This document shows, piece after piece, positions 29,171-38,521 of a DNA stretch of 64,000 bases. The position numbers were made by a program, and so were the translations under genes. Below the pieces are notes generated by a model. That model was not told where the DNA came from, ran no database searches, and was given only the letters and a program-made list of their open reading frames with translations. The first letter of the stretch is position 1. Each line of letters opens with the position of its first letter. Source of the stretch: Defluviitaleaceae bacterium (GTDB lineage Bacteria > Bacillota > Clostridia > Lachnospirales > WRAX01); assembly GCA_009784615.1 (NCBI GenBank), contig WRBJ01000004.1, forward strand, positions 1-64,000, read 5' to 3'.

Positions 29171-31698
29171 GATATTCGCCGATGATGCGACAATATTTGG
29201 AAATAAAGGACAAACATAAGGATAGAGTGTTATTTTTTAGACTTGGTGATTTTTACGAATTGTTTTTTGGTGATGCGCAGATTGGTGCAGATGTCTTGGG
29301 CTTGACTTTAACAAGCCGAGAATCTGGTGATGGTAAGATTTTGATGTGTGGGATGCCACATCACGCCGCTATAGAATATATTGAAAAATTGGTACAAGCG
29401 GGATATGATGTTGCTGTTTGCGAACAAACTGACGAAGAAAAAGATGGGATTATGCGGCGTGAAGTTGTGCAGATTTATACAGCAGGCACGATGTTTTTGC
29501 AGAACGACAAATGCAACTACGTGATGTCTATTTGCCTTTATAATAAAGCGTTTGGCGTTTCTTATTGTGATGTATCTACAGGTGAATTTTATACAACAAG
29601 CATTAAAAATTTTGAAAATCTTGTTGATGAAATTTTGAAAGTTAGTCCGAACGAAATTATTACTTGCCCTGATTTTGCGAATGGTTTTGATATTGAGAGT
29701 ATAATTAAGATTAAGCCAAAAACAATACAATCTTGGGAATTTTTAGCACATAAGGCTAACAAAAGGCTTTGCGGACATTTTAATGTGGCTAGCTTGTCGG
29801 TCTTTGGCGTGGTACCGAAAGCGGCGGTGCTTGCGGCTGGCGGACTTTTGGAGTATTTAAAATATACCCAGTTAAATTCGTTGTTACATATTAATAGAAT
29901 CACACCATATAATAATGATGCTTTTATGGCATTGGACAAGTATACAAGACGCAATTTAGAATTATTTGAAAACCTTGCTGATAGAGAGTTAAAAGGCAGT
30001 TTGTTATGGGTGCTAGATGAAACACAAACGGCGATGGGCGGCAGATTATTGCATAAATGGCTATCGCAACCGCTGATGAATATTGACGAGATAAAATCAC
30101 GTCAGGAAGCTATAAGAGAATATAAAGAGCATAGCGGATGGCTTGAAAGTGTACGCAGCAATCTAAAGAATATTGCAGATTTGGAGAGATTTTGCGCAAA
30201 GATTGTATATAAGCGTGTTAATGGGCGGGATTTGTTGGCTTTGCAAAAATCTTTAAGTGCTATACGCGATTTGTTTATGGGTGAAAAACCTATAAAATCT
30301 AGTTTGAACAGATATTTGTTTGAAGAAGCAGATGCCTTAGATGATATTTTTAATTTGATTGATGGAAAAATTTTGGATAATGTAAGTAATGCGATAGATG
30401 AGGGCGGGATTTTTGCATATGGCTACAATGCAGAGTTGGATACTGCAAAAGTTCGGCAAAACCAGCTTTATGGACAGTTGGCTCAATATGAAGCTAAGTT
30501 AAAAGAAGAATTGAACATCAAAGGCTTAAAAGTGGGTCAAAACAAGGTTTTTGGGTATTACATTGAAGTTCCTAATTCGCAAAAGGCAAGGGTTTCTGCA
30601 GATTTTATATCACGTCAAACTTTGGCGAATGCACAGCGATATTCCAGCGAAACTCTAAAGCAGATAGAAATAGATATTTTAACAGCTACTGAAAGTGTTA
30701 TTAATCTGGAATGTGCTTTGTTTATGGTGCTTCGTAACGAAATTGTCAAAAAGGTACCGTGCATACAACAAACGGCGCATATGCTTGCACATATTGATGT
30801 TTTGCAGGCATTAGGCAAAATTGCAAATGATTATAATTACATACAGCCAAATGTTACGAATGGCGGGATAATTGAAATCCACGATAGCCGTCATCCTGTT
30901 ATCGAGCGTATCTTTGAAGGTTTTGTGCCTAATAATGTTTATTTAAATGACACTGACAGTAAAATTGCGATTATAACAGGTCCCAATATGGCGGGCAAAT
31001 CTACATTTATGCGACAGGTGGCTTTATGCGTTGTTATGGCACAGATGGGTAGCTTTATACCTGCAACAGCCGCTAATATAGCGGTTTGTGATGCGGTATA
31101 TACCCGTGTTGGTGCGGCGGATGATTTAAGCCGTGGACAGTCCACATTTATGGTGGAAATGAGCGAAGTTGCCTATATTTTGGGTAACGCTACGGCTTCG
31201 AGCCTTGTTTTGCTTGACGAGGTTGGGCGTGGAACAGGGACGACAGATGGGCTTGCAATTGCAATGGCGACCATTGAACATATTGACGAGAAAATCGGCG
31301 CAAAAACGTTGTTTGCAACACATTATCACGAATTGGTTGCAGCTGAAAGTAAGATTGAAAGTGTTTATAATTTATCTATGGAAATTGACAAAGACGGCGA
31401 TAGTATTAAGTTTTTGTGGAAAGTGGTTATGGGTGGAACAAACAATAGCCACGGTATATATGTAGCTAAAATGGCAGGTTTGCCAAGTGAATTGGTAGAG
31501 CGTTCGCAACAGATTCATACAAAACTTGCAATGCGTGGCGCATTTGATGATGATGCCTTTGATATTGAACGTGTGCCTGAATATGCGGCGGTTAAAGAGC
31601 AAGTTAAACGCTATCGCCTATTTTTGGAAGAATTGGGTGCTATGCAAATTGAGAATGTTGAAATTAAACGAGTTTTGGATGATATGCGTAAGGTGTGA
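29167..31698 (+). CDS. mutS: DNA mismatch repair protein MutS
   Basis: Mismatch recognition ATPase, 843 residues. The N-terminal FFRLGDFYELF carries the mismatch-wedge phenylalanine, Walker A GPNMAGKST lies near residue 604, and STFMVEM and LLDEVGRGTGTTDG follow. The ATG at 29167 follows GGGAGG and overlaps the ricA stop codon. No mutL follows; the next gene is miaA. Confidence 0.96.
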   Translation: MRYSPMMRQYLEIKDKHKDRVLFFRLGDFYELFFGDAQIGADVLGLTLTSRESGDGKILMCGMPHHAAIEYIEKLVQAGYDVAVCEQTDEEKDGIMRREVVQIYTAGTMFLQNDKCNYVMSICLYNKAFGVSYCDVSTGEFYTTSIKNFENLVDEILKVSPNEIITCPDFANGFDIESIIKIKPKTIQSWEFLAHKANKRLCGHFNVASLSVFGVVPKAAVLAAGGLLEYLKYTQLNSLLHINRITPYNNDAFMALDKYTRRNLELFENLADRELKGSLLWVLDETQTAMGGRLLHKWLSQPLMNIDEIKSRQEAIREYKEHSGWLESVRSNLKNIADLERFCAKIVYKRVNGRDLLALQKSLSAIRDLFMGEKPIKSSLNRYLFEEADALDDIFNLIDGKILDNVSNAIDEGGIFAYGYNAELDTAKVRQNQLYGQLAQYEAKLKEELNIKGLKVGQNKVFGYYIEVPNSQKARVSADFISRQTLANAQRYSSETLKQIEIDILTATESVINLECALFMVLRNEIVKKVPCIQQTAHMLAHIDVLQALGKIANDYNYIQPNVTNGGIIEIHDSRHPVIERIFEGFVPNNVYLNDTDSKIAIITGPNMAGKSTFMRQVALCVVMAQMGSFIPATAANIAVCDAVYTRVGAADDLSRGQSTFMVEMSEVAYILGNATASSLVLLDEVGRGTGTTDGLAIAMATIEHIDEKIGAKTLFATHYHELVAAESKIESVYNLSMEIDKDGDSIKFLWKVVMGGTNNSHGIYVAKMAGLPSELVERSQQIHTKLAMRGAFDDDAFDIERVPEYAAVKEQVKRYRLFLEELGAMQIENVEIKRVLDDMRKV

Positions 31699-31706
31699 TT
31701 TTGGAT

Positions 31707-32594
31707 ATGAAAAAGATACTAATTATAGGTGGAGCGACGGCGACGGGCAAGTCTGCGGCGGCTATTAGGATAGCGCATAGGCTTGGCGGCGAGGTTATTT
31801 CAGCAGACTCTATGCAGATATATCGTGGTATGGATATTGGCACGGCGAAACTTGTACCCGATGAAATGCAAGGCATACCACACCATTTAATTGGTGAATT
31901 AAACCCTGATGACACCTACAATGTTGCGGTTTTTAAGGACATAGCGAAGCAGCGTATTGACGAAATTTACGCTAGGCAAAAAATACCGATTATATGCGGC
32001 GGTACAGGTTTTTACATTAATGCATTGTTGTATGATGTGGATTTTTCGCAGAATGAAGCAGACCATATATATCGCCAAAAATTAGAGAAAATGCATATTG
32101 ATGAACTTTGGGATATATTGCGGAAAATTGACCCAAAAGCTACAGAAATGATTGATAAAAACAATATAAAACGTGTTGTACGTGCAATTGAATATCACAA
32201 TACAACAGGCGGTAAAATTTCTGAACACAACGAACGTGAAAGGGCAAGAAGTCCCGCTTATGAGGCACAGATTTTTGTGCTTAATACCGAGCGTGATAAG
32301 CTATACGAACGTATTAACTGCCGTGTGGACGATATGGTTGCACAAGGATTGGTGGCGGAGGTGCAAGGGTTATTGGATAATGGCTATGCCTCAAATCTTG
32401 TATCAATGCAAGGTATTGGATATAAAGAGATTGTGAAGTATTTGAACAAAGAGTATGATTTGGATAATGCAGTTTCCGCTATAAAGCAAGCTACCAGACA
32501 TTTTGCAAAACGGCAGATTACGTGGTTTAAACATCAATTGCCGCAGGCTATATGGATTGATATTAATAAACAAGAAGTGGAGGATTTTTTATGA
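31707..32594 (+). CDS. miaA: tRNA dimethylallyltransferase
   Basis: Transfers a dimethylallyl group to A37 of tRNA, making the substrate of MiaB. 295 residues with P-loop GGATATGKS, then the DSMQIYRGMDIGTAK segment and GGTGFYINALL. Start choice is uncertain: ATG 31707 gives the usual N-terminus, but TTG 31701 and GTG 31695 are also in frame and AAGGTG is close. It overlaps the next gene by ATGA. Confidence 0.95.
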   Translation: MKKILIIGGATATGKSAAAIRIAHRLGGEVISADSMQIYRGMDIGTAKLVPDEMQGIPHHLIGELNPDDTYNVAVFKDIAKQRIDEIYARQKIPIICGGTGFYINALLYDVDFSQNEADHIYRQKLEKMHIDELWDILRKIDPKATEMIDKNNIKRVVRAIEYHNTTGGKISEHNERERARSPAYEAQIFVLNTERDKLYERINCRVDDMVAQGLVAEVQGLLDNGYASNLVSMQGIGYKEIVKYLNKEYDLDNAVSAIKQATRHFAKRQITWFKHQLPQAIWIDINKQEVEDFL

Positions 32595-33001
32595 ACAAAC
32601 AAATTCTAGAAAAGGCAAATGCAATTATTGCAAAATGCGATAGCGCGAGTTTTGGTGTTATTGACGAATCGGGTTACCCTTCTGCTTCTGCGGTTTCTTT
32701 GTGTTACCCGCAAGATGTTTTGGAGGTTTATTTTACTACGAGTCTTGATTGCAACAAAACAAACCGCATTAGAGCAAACAGCAAAGCAAGCATAAATTTT
32801 TTTACAGATAGCGACAACATCACGCTTGTAGGTGTTGCAGAAATTTTGACAGACCAAGAGAGCAAAAGCAAATATTGGCAAAGCTGGTTTAGCCAAATTT
32901 ATGGTGACGAAACAAATCCTGATTATTGTGTAATTAAGTTTACGACACAAAGAGTATCTTTTTGGATTGGAAACGAAGGCGCAGAATTTGACATAAAATA
33001 G
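32591..33001 (+). CDS. Pyridoxamine 5'-phosphate oxidase-like flavin-fold protein
   Basis: 136 residues with the split-barrel pattern of the PNPOx-like family (ASFGVIDESGYPSASAVS, then FTTSLDCNKTNRIRANSKAS and INFFTDSDNITLVGVAEI). Such proteins bind FMN, F420 or haem; the substrate is unknown. It is co-transcribed with miaA through a four-base overlap. Confidence 0.72.
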   Translation: MNKQILEKANAIIAKCDSASFGVIDESGYPSASAVSLCYPQDVLEVYFTTSLDCNKTNRIRANSKASINFFTDSDNITLVGVAEILTDQESKSKYWQSWFSQIYGDETNPDYCVIKFTTQRVSFWIGNEGAEFDIK

Positions 33002-33013
33002 AGGAGAATTTTT

Positions 33014-34306
33014 ATGAATACAAGAGATATTTATTTTGAAAAATTTGGCATTAAGCCAGAGATTTTTGAATTTGTTGACGAGGTCGCAAAAGCGGCTGAA
33101 CCACGCTTTCGCGAGGTAGAGGATATTGCAGAATATAACCAAGCAAAAGTTTTGGCGGCTTGTGTTAAAAATGGTTTAAGCGAGGCACATTTTGCAGGCA
33201 CAACAGGCTATGGCATTGGCGACATTGGGCGTGATGTGATGGAGGCAATTTACGCCGATACCTTTAACGCCGATGTTGCCTTGGTGCGTATGCAGATTAT
33301 TTCTGGCACGCACGCCTTGTCTACGGCATTTTTTGGCTCGTTGCGCTATGGTGATGAATTGGTTTACGCCACAGGTCAGCCGTATGACACGCTTCATAGG
33401 GTTATTGGCATTACACCAACAAAAGGCTCTTTAATTGAACACGGCGTGGTTTACAGACAGATTAATTTGCTTGCTGATGGTGGCATAGATTATGATACAT
33501 TGGGTAAAACAATTAACGAAAAAACAAAGGTTGTTGCTATCCAACGCTCTAAAGGTTATAGCTTCCAAACGGGCTTTCCTATTGCGGAAATTAAGAAAAT
33601 CTGTGAATTTGTAAAAAATATCCGCAAGGATGTTTTGGTGATGGTTGACAATTGCTACGGCGAGTTTGTAGAGCGTTTGGAGCCTACAGAGATTGGCGCA
33701 GATGCAATTGTTGGCTCGCTTATCAAAAATCCGGGCGGCGGTATTGCACCAACGGGCGGCTATATTGCAGGTGGTCATACTTTTGTAGAAAATGCGGCAC
33801 GTTGCCTATTTTCGCCTAGTATGGGTATGGCGCAAGGCGCAACATTAGGGCAAAACAAGCCTATGTTGATGGGCTTTTTTCTAGCACCGTCAATGGTTTG
33901 CGCTTCCGTTAAAACCGCTATATTGTTTGACGAAGTGTTTAGCAAAATGGGCTTTAAAACATCGCCGCCGTCAAGTGTTACTCGCACAGACACGCCGCAG
34001 GTTATACGCCTTGGCTCTGCCGAAAAAATGATTGCATTTTGCCGTGGTATACAAAAAGCAAGCCCGGTAGACTCTATGTTTGACCCAGAGCCGTCTTTTG
34101 AAATGCCAGGCTATGCCGACCCGCTTATTTCTGCCGCTGGCGCATTCACCCAAGGCTCTACAATAGAATTATCGGCTGATGGTCCTGTTCGTCCGCCGTA
34201 TGATATATATGTGCAAGGTGGCTTGACGTGGCACCACGGCAAATTGGGTACGATGATGGCTTTAAACCAGCTATATATCGAAAATCTTGTTAAATTGCCA
34301 AAATAA
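33014..34306 (+). CDS. Methionine gamma-lyase family PLP protein (YnbB-like)
   Basis: 430 residues, fold-type I PLP enzyme of the family once labelled aluminium resistance protein. SGTHALSTAFFG binds the cofactor phosphate, VMVDNCYGEF carries the aspartate, and the Schiff-base lysine is in GSLIKNPGGGIAPTGGY. The reaction in vivo is not established for the family. AGAGGAG precedes the ATG. Confidence 0.85.
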   Translation: MNTRDIYFEKFGIKPEIFEFVDEVAKAAEPRFREVEDIAEYNQAKVLAACVKNGLSEAHFAGTTGYGIGDIGRDVMEAIYADTFNADVALVRMQIISGTHALSTAFFGSLRYGDELVYATGQPYDTLHRVIGITPTKGSLIEHGVVYRQINLLADGGIDYDTLGKTINEKTKVVAIQRSKGYSFQTGFPIAEIKKICEFVKNIRKDVLVMVDNCYGEFVERLEPTEIGADAIVGSLIKNPGGGIAPTGGYIAGGHTFVENAARCLFSPSMGMAQGATLGQNKPMLMGFFLAPSMVCASVKTAILFDEVFSKMGFKTSPPSSVTRTDTPQVIRLGSAEKMIAFCRGIQKASPVDSMFDPEPSFEMPGYADPLISAAGAFTQGSTIELSADGPVRPPYDIYVQGGLTWHHGKLGTMMALNQLYIENLVKLPK

Positions 34307-34342
34307 CTAAAGTTCGCAATCAAGGGGATTTTTATTAGCTTG

Positions 34343-34687
34343 TTACCTTGCTTTATTTGAAATACGCCATCCTAATAAATACAAAATCGGCCAAATAAAT
34401 AGGGTTAAGTGAAAAAGACCCATATCAAAAAAACCTATGCCTATCACGACATCAACAATTGAAATTGATGATAGTAAGATGACCATAATTAAAATGGTTT
34501 TTCTTGATTTGGAAAAAATTCCAAAAATGCCAGCGATAATGAAAGCGGTTGATGTTGATATTGAGCTTATAATTCTAAGACCGTAATCCGAGCTTGTAAT
34601 GTTGAGCAAATCGACCGCCAATGCAAATCCTCCAAAAGCAACCATCACTATTGATATTGCGATAAATAATACATTTTTACGCTTCAT
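34343..34687 (-). CDS. Small four-helix membrane protein
   Basis: 114 residues and about four hydrophobic segments. GGAGG precedes the ATG. It is divergent from the TetR-type gene, and its promoter -10 lies inside a palindrome, so it is very likely the regulator's target. The function is unknown. Confidence 0.65.
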   Translation of the reverse strand: MKRKNVLFIAISIVMVAFGGFALAVDLLNITSSDYGLRIISSISTSTAFIIAGIFGIFSKSRKTILIMVILLSSISIVDVVIGIGFFDMGLFHLTLFIWPILYLLGWRISNKAR

Positions 34688-34708
34688 CTCTCTATTCCTC
34701 CATAAAAA

Positions 34709-34776
34709 ATACTAAGTTTGAAATATTATTTTTAATATTTCAAACTTAGTATAACATTGTTTTTGTGCCTTGTCAA
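34709..34776 (-). promoter_or_regulatory. Promoter of the small membrane protein overlapping a 19-bp-arm palindrome
   Basis: On the minus strand TTGACA (34776-34771) and TATACT (34753-34748) are 17 bases apart. The -10 is embedded in a perfect inverted repeat (arms 34709-34727 and 34734-34752) with core TTTGAAA/TTTCAAA. Confidence 0.75.
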
Positions 34777-34828
34777 CAAATTTGAAAAATTATTTTATGT
34801 TTCAAATTTGTAAAGTTTGTGATATAAT
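34777..34828 (+). promoter_or_regulatory. Promoter of the TetR-type gene overlapping a second palindrome
   Basis: Arms CAAATTTGAAA (34777-34787) and TTTCAAATTTG (34800-34810) share the TTTGAAA/TTTCAAA core with the first palindrome. The -35 TTTCAA (34800-34805) lies in it, with TATAAT at 34823-34828, 17 bases on. This suggests autorepression. Confidence 0.7.
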
Positions 34829-34855
34829 TAAGGCAACCAAAAGCGAGGTATGGGT

Positions 34856-35434
34856 ATGAACAAATATGAGCAGACAACGGAAAAGAAGAAGAAAGCGATT
34901 GTAGATACCGCAATGGATTTATTTGCAAACAGAGGGTTTGCCGATGTAAGTATTAAAGAGATTGCGGAAACCGCCAATGTATCGCAAGTGTCTATTTACA
35001 ATTATTTTGGAAGCAAAGAGGCTTTGGTGGCAAAATGTGCCGATATTGTAATGGCGGATGTCTTGCAAAAATCAAGGGATATTTTGCAAATGGATATTGA
35101 TTATTTGAAAAAAATCGAGATGGCTCTTAGTTTTTCCTTCGTAGGTATTAACCTATCAGTTTCAGAATATTTTACACAAAAAGCACTTAGCGACCCAACA
35201 CTAATGGGTTTGCTTTCAAAAAATATAGACGAAAGCAAAAGGGTTATTTTTCGTGAATATATCGAATTAGGCAAAGAAGAAAATATTATTGATAAATATA
35301 TACCAACAGATGTATTGTTGCATTTCTTGGATGCTGTTAATATTATGGGGAAAAAATTGGAATTTAATGATGATATAACCGAAACAATCAAACATATTCA
35401 TCATTTAGTTTTATATGGTGTTATTGGAAAATGA
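34856..35434 (+). CDS. TetR-family transcriptional regulator
   Basis: 192 residues; the N-terminal helix-turn-helix (IVDTAMDLFANRGFADVSIK through SIYNYFGSKEALVAK) is typical of TetR proteins and the rest is a ligand-binding helical domain. The ATG at 34856 is preferred over 34850 because GAGG is then 7 bases upstream. It probably represses itself and the divergent membrane protein. The ligand is unknown. Confidence 0.88.
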   Translation: MNKYEQTTEKKKKAIVDTAMDLFANRGFADVSIKEIAETANVSQVSIYNYFGSKEALVAKCADIVMADVLQKSRDILQMDIDYLKKIEMALSFSFVGINLSVSEYFTQKALSDPTLMGLLSKNIDESKRVIFREYIELGKEENIIDKYIPTDVLLHFLDAVNIMGKKLEFNDDITETIKHIHHLVLYGVIGK

Positions 35435-35435
35435 T

Positions 35436-35485
35436 AAATACGCTTGTGCAAACGCAATGACGCATTTGCACAAGCGTATTTTATA
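35436..35485. terminator. Bidirectional terminator between the TetR gene and the decarboxylase gene
   Basis: Twenty-base arms (35436-35455 and 35462-35481) pair with a single mismatch, flanked by T-rich sequence on both strands. It lies between convergent genes and overlaps the decarboxylase stop codon. Confidence 0.8.
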
Positions 35486-36947
35486 TGCCTTTAAAGACTG
35501 TGATATTGTGCAACAATTTGTCTTGCGGCCCTTGAAAATTCATTGTGTATTGCTGCATTGTTTTAATGTAGTCGAATGTTGGCTGGTCTATTTGTTCGCC
35601 AGGGGCGATTATTGGTATGCCAGGAGGATAGGACAAGGCGGCTTCGGCACACACCCTTCCTAGAGATTGCGTAAATGAGATTATTTCGGTTTCGTAGTCT
35701 GCAAAATGAGCTTGGCGTGGGGTCAGTATCATTTTTGGTGTCGGTGGTGCAGAGTTTGGTATTGTGATGTTTTGCGGGGAATACTCCGCAAAAACCGCAC
35801 GACAAGCGTTAATTAGTGCATCGGCGGTTTGTTGGGTATCGCCTATAGTGAAAAGGGCTAAAACACCAAAGAAAAAGGACATTTCCAATTCGATATTATG
35901 CGGGGCTTTACGCAAATCACGTATTAACTGTTTGCCTGTTATGCCCATTTCTTTGCTTGAAATTACTAGCTTCGTTGGGTCATAGCCGTCTATTGTCATT
36001 ACCTTGCAACCTTCTATTTTGTTTAGCTCGTGACGGGCGTAATTTGCTAGGTCTATGGCGTTTTGCACGTGCTTACGCCCGTTTAAAGCCATTTCTCGCC
36101 TTGATGTGTCTAGGGAAGCCAATAGAATATATGAGGGTGATGTGGTTTGTAAATATGCCAGTATTGTACGGATTTTGTGGCGTTGCAATGGTTTTTTACC
36201 ACGCATCACACGCTCTGGATTGCGCACAAAAAGCATTGAGGATTGCGTCATCGAGCCCGCCATTTTGTGTGTGGAAGAAGCCGATATATCTGCACCCGCT
36301 GACATTGCGGAAATTGGCAAATCTTCGTGGAAATATATATGGCTTCCATGTGCTTCGTCTACCAAAACAAGCACATCGCGTTGCTTACAAATTTCTACTA
36401 TCTCCTGCAGTTCTGACACAACACCGAAATAGGTTGGGTGTACCAAAAAAACCGTCACAATTTCAGGGTCACTATCAAGTGCTTTTTGCACATCAGCGGC
36501 TTTTAATCCCAAGGCAAAATCCCATTCATTACTATGTTCCGGTTCTATATAAACAGGTATTGCGCCTGTGATTATAAGTCCGGCTAATACAGATTTGTGT
36601 ACATTGCGTGGTATAAGTATTTTGTCATTAGGGGCGCAAGCCGCCATTATCATTGCTTGCACGCCGCCCGATGTGCCATTGATTAAAAAATACGCATCAT
36701 CTGCACCATAAGCGTCTGCGGCAAGAATTTCCGATTCTAAATAAGAGCCAACGGGATTGTGAAAATGGTTAAGGTCACTTGTTAGCGTAAGGTCGATTTT
36801 TAAGGTATTTTCGCCAAGATATTGTTTAAAGGCAGGGTCGCAAAAATTGCCCTGCTTATGAGCCGGTACGTGAAAAGGTACAATTCCGTCGGTGTTATAT
36901 TTTAGTAAAGTTTCAAAAAGCGGGGCTTTTGTATGGTCTAGTTTCAT
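35481..36947 (-). CDS. Orn/Lys/Arg decarboxylase-family PLP enzyme
   Basis: 488 residues. LVDEAHGSHIYF holds the cofactor-binding aspartate and histidine, and STHKMAGSMTQSSML holds the Schiff-base lysine. The C-terminal domain ends with the family's YPPGIPIIAPGE. This is the shorter, SpeA/YaaO-like type without the N-terminal response-regulator-like wing domain. It acts on arginine, lysine or ornithine; which one cannot be read. It lies 10 bases after the DUF1576 gene in the same operon. Confidence 0.9.
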   Translation of the reverse strand: MKLDHTKAPLFETLLKYNTDGIVPFHVPAHKQGNFCDPAFKQYLGENTLKIDLTLTSDLNHFHNPVGSYLESEILAADAYGADDAYFLINGTSGGVQAMIMAACAPNDKILIPRNVHKSVLAGLIITGAIPVYIEPEHSNEWDFALGLKAADVQKALDSDPEIVTVFLVHPTYFGVVSELQEIVEICKQRDVLVLVDEAHGSHIYFHEDLPISAMSAGADISASSTHKMAGSMTQSSMLFVRNPERVMRGKKPLQRHKIRTILAYLQTTSPSYILLASLDTSRREMALNGRKHVQNAIDLANYARHELNKIEGCKVMTIDGYDPTKLVISSKEMGITGKQLIRDLRKAPHNIELEMSFFFGVLALFTIGDTQQTADALINACRAVFAEYSPQNITIPNSAPPTPKMILTPRQAHFADYETEIISFTQSLGRVCAEAALSYPPGIPIIAPGEQIDQPTFDYIKTMQQYTMNFQGPQDKLLHNITVFKGI

Positions 36948-36957
36948 TATTTTCTCC

Positions 36958-38379
36958 TTATGGCAATTTTCTATCAGGGTCTGGGTATACTTTTTCCATA
37001 CCGTATTTGTTACGTTTATCTATTGCTCGGATAATTGGTATCATTATCATACAAACAAAACCTGCAGCTAGACCGTTGTTATATAGGTTTTGCCCCCAGT
37101 GGAAGTAGGCAATGCTTGTAACAAAGCCGAAATGTACCATACCAATTAGCAAGCCCCAACGCCATCCAAAAAAGCGTACGGCGGGCGAAAGACAGGTTCC
37201 CCAAAAGGCGGCTGTCCATATGGCGTGTGCTGTTGCACCTGATGTAATGTATACCAAAAAATCTATATCTGCAGCGAAAAAATAGGGATTGATGAAATAG
37301 CGCACAATGCCGCCAAGAAACACGCCGCCAATGATAACAGCGGCGTTTGCAACGGTTTTGCCAAAACCACCCCAGCCAACCATAGATATAATTGCGCCAA
37401 CGATAAGCCCGTTAAGATGAATACCACCAAGACCTAGCGTAACAAGCAGTGCCAATATGCCCAAAAATCCTTTGGCTAGATAAACTACGCCACGGTCATA
37501 TTTTGCATAAAAATTGTTTAAATATGTAGTTTCGCTTGCTTTTAAGTACAAAATTTGCTTGATATTGCGAAGCGAGCCGCCGGAAGCAAATCCAACTACT
37601 AAAAAGAACACGGTAAGCATTATTATGTATATATAAAGCTCACGATTATAATATCCGCTACCAGGGCCAATATTCCACATTGTATTGCTAACGGGCCCAA
37701 ATTGCTCTACGCCCATTGTGCTGTACAAAAGAGCCAATGCAATTGCTATCAAACCTGCGCCCCAGCCTACATTGTAAAGATTTAACCCTTCGTGGCTTTT
37801 GCGGGTAAACACCGACATTGCGTTGATAATAAAGCCAAAGAACAAGCCCATTAGTGCACCCAATATTATACCACCGTTTACGCCTATAATTGCTGTAATT
37901 TCGGGTATAAATGCGGGTTGGCTTACAACGGGAGCAAGACAAAGGCTGTAAATAGCCATTGTTACATTGTTTTTATACGGTTGTTTTACAAAAAGACTGT
38001 AAAGATATGCGCCAAAAAGTATAGGGAAGGTGTTAAGAGGATTTTTGCCCATTAGTCCAAAGCCCAAAGCGAGGGCAAGTGCCGCCATTTGCGGACCAGA
38101 GCCTTCAAGGCGTGCAAATTTTAATGCACCTAAGGATAAAAATGCCGTAAGCCCCGCATTAACAAAAGCAGGACCAACGCCCGCAAGCGCAACATAATCG
38201 GTAGCTAAAAGAGCGGGGCTTGTTAAGATAACCCATAGCCCATCCAAAATATGCATTAGCCCATCCGAGCCGTGTTGTAAAAACGCCACAATAAAGCCAT
38301 ATGCAATGGTTATAACAAGCAAAGCACCCCATACTTTATAGGCTGTAAAAAGTTTAATATTTGTGTTTTGTGCGACCAT
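36958..38379 (-). CDS. DUF1576 polytopic membrane protein
   Basis: 473 residues, 11-13 hydrophobic segments, repeated Gly-rich helices (GLFFGFIINAMSVF, GLGGIHLNGLIVGAIISMVG), matching the DUF1576 family of unknown function. The start at 38379 follows AAGGGAGA. It is the first gene of an operon with the decarboxylase, so it could move the decarboxylase substrate or product; that is inference. Confidence 0.75.
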   Translation of the reverse strand: MVAQNTNIKLFTAYKVWGALLVITIAYGFIVAFLQHGSDGLMHILDGLWVILTSPALLATDYVALAGVGPAFVNAGLTAFLSLGALKFARLEGSGPQMAALALALGFGLMGKNPLNTFPILFGAYLYSLFVKQPYKNNVTMAIYSLCLAPVVSQPAFIPEITAIIGVNGGIILGALMGLFFGFIINAMSVFTRKSHEGLNLYNVGWGAGLIAIALALLYSTMGVEQFGPVSNTMWNIGPGSGYYNRELYIYIIMLTVFFLVVGFASGGSLRNIKQILYLKASETTYLNNFYAKYDRGVVYLAKGFLGILALLVTLGLGGIHLNGLIVGAIISMVGWGGFGKTVANAAVIIGGVFLGGIVRYFINPYFFAADIDFLVYITSGATAHAIWTAAFWGTCLSPAVRFFGWRWGLLIGMVHFGFVTSIAYFHWGQNLYNNGLAAGFVCMIMIPIIRAIDKRNKYGMEKVYPDPDRKLP

Positions 38380-38409
38380 ATCATTCTCCCTTAAAAAATG
38401 TCTAAATGC

Positions 38410-38438
38410 ATTATAATACATATGGCGATAAGTTTCAA
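38410..38438 (-). promoter_or_regulatory. Promoter of the DUF1576-decarboxylase operon
   Basis: On the minus strand TTGAAA (38438-38433) and TATAAT (38415-38410) are 17 bases apart. Confidence 0.6.
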
Positions 38439-38459
38439 TATAATTTTGTCAATTTTTGC

Positions 38460-38488
38460 TTGATTTATTTTGGCGGGGGATGTATAAT
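38460..38488 (+). promoter_or_regulatory. Promoter of the DUF2785 gene
   Basis: TTGATT (38460-38465) and TATAAT (38483-38488) are 17 bases apart. Confidence 0.55.
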
Positions 38489-38521
38489 AATCTCAATGCG
38501 TTTGGGATTTGGAGGGTCGAA

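Noticed and set aside
34709-34810. Repeated palindromes considered as a CRISPR or insertion-sequence end.
   Set aside because: There are only two copies, both overlapping promoter elements of divergent genes, which fits operators better.
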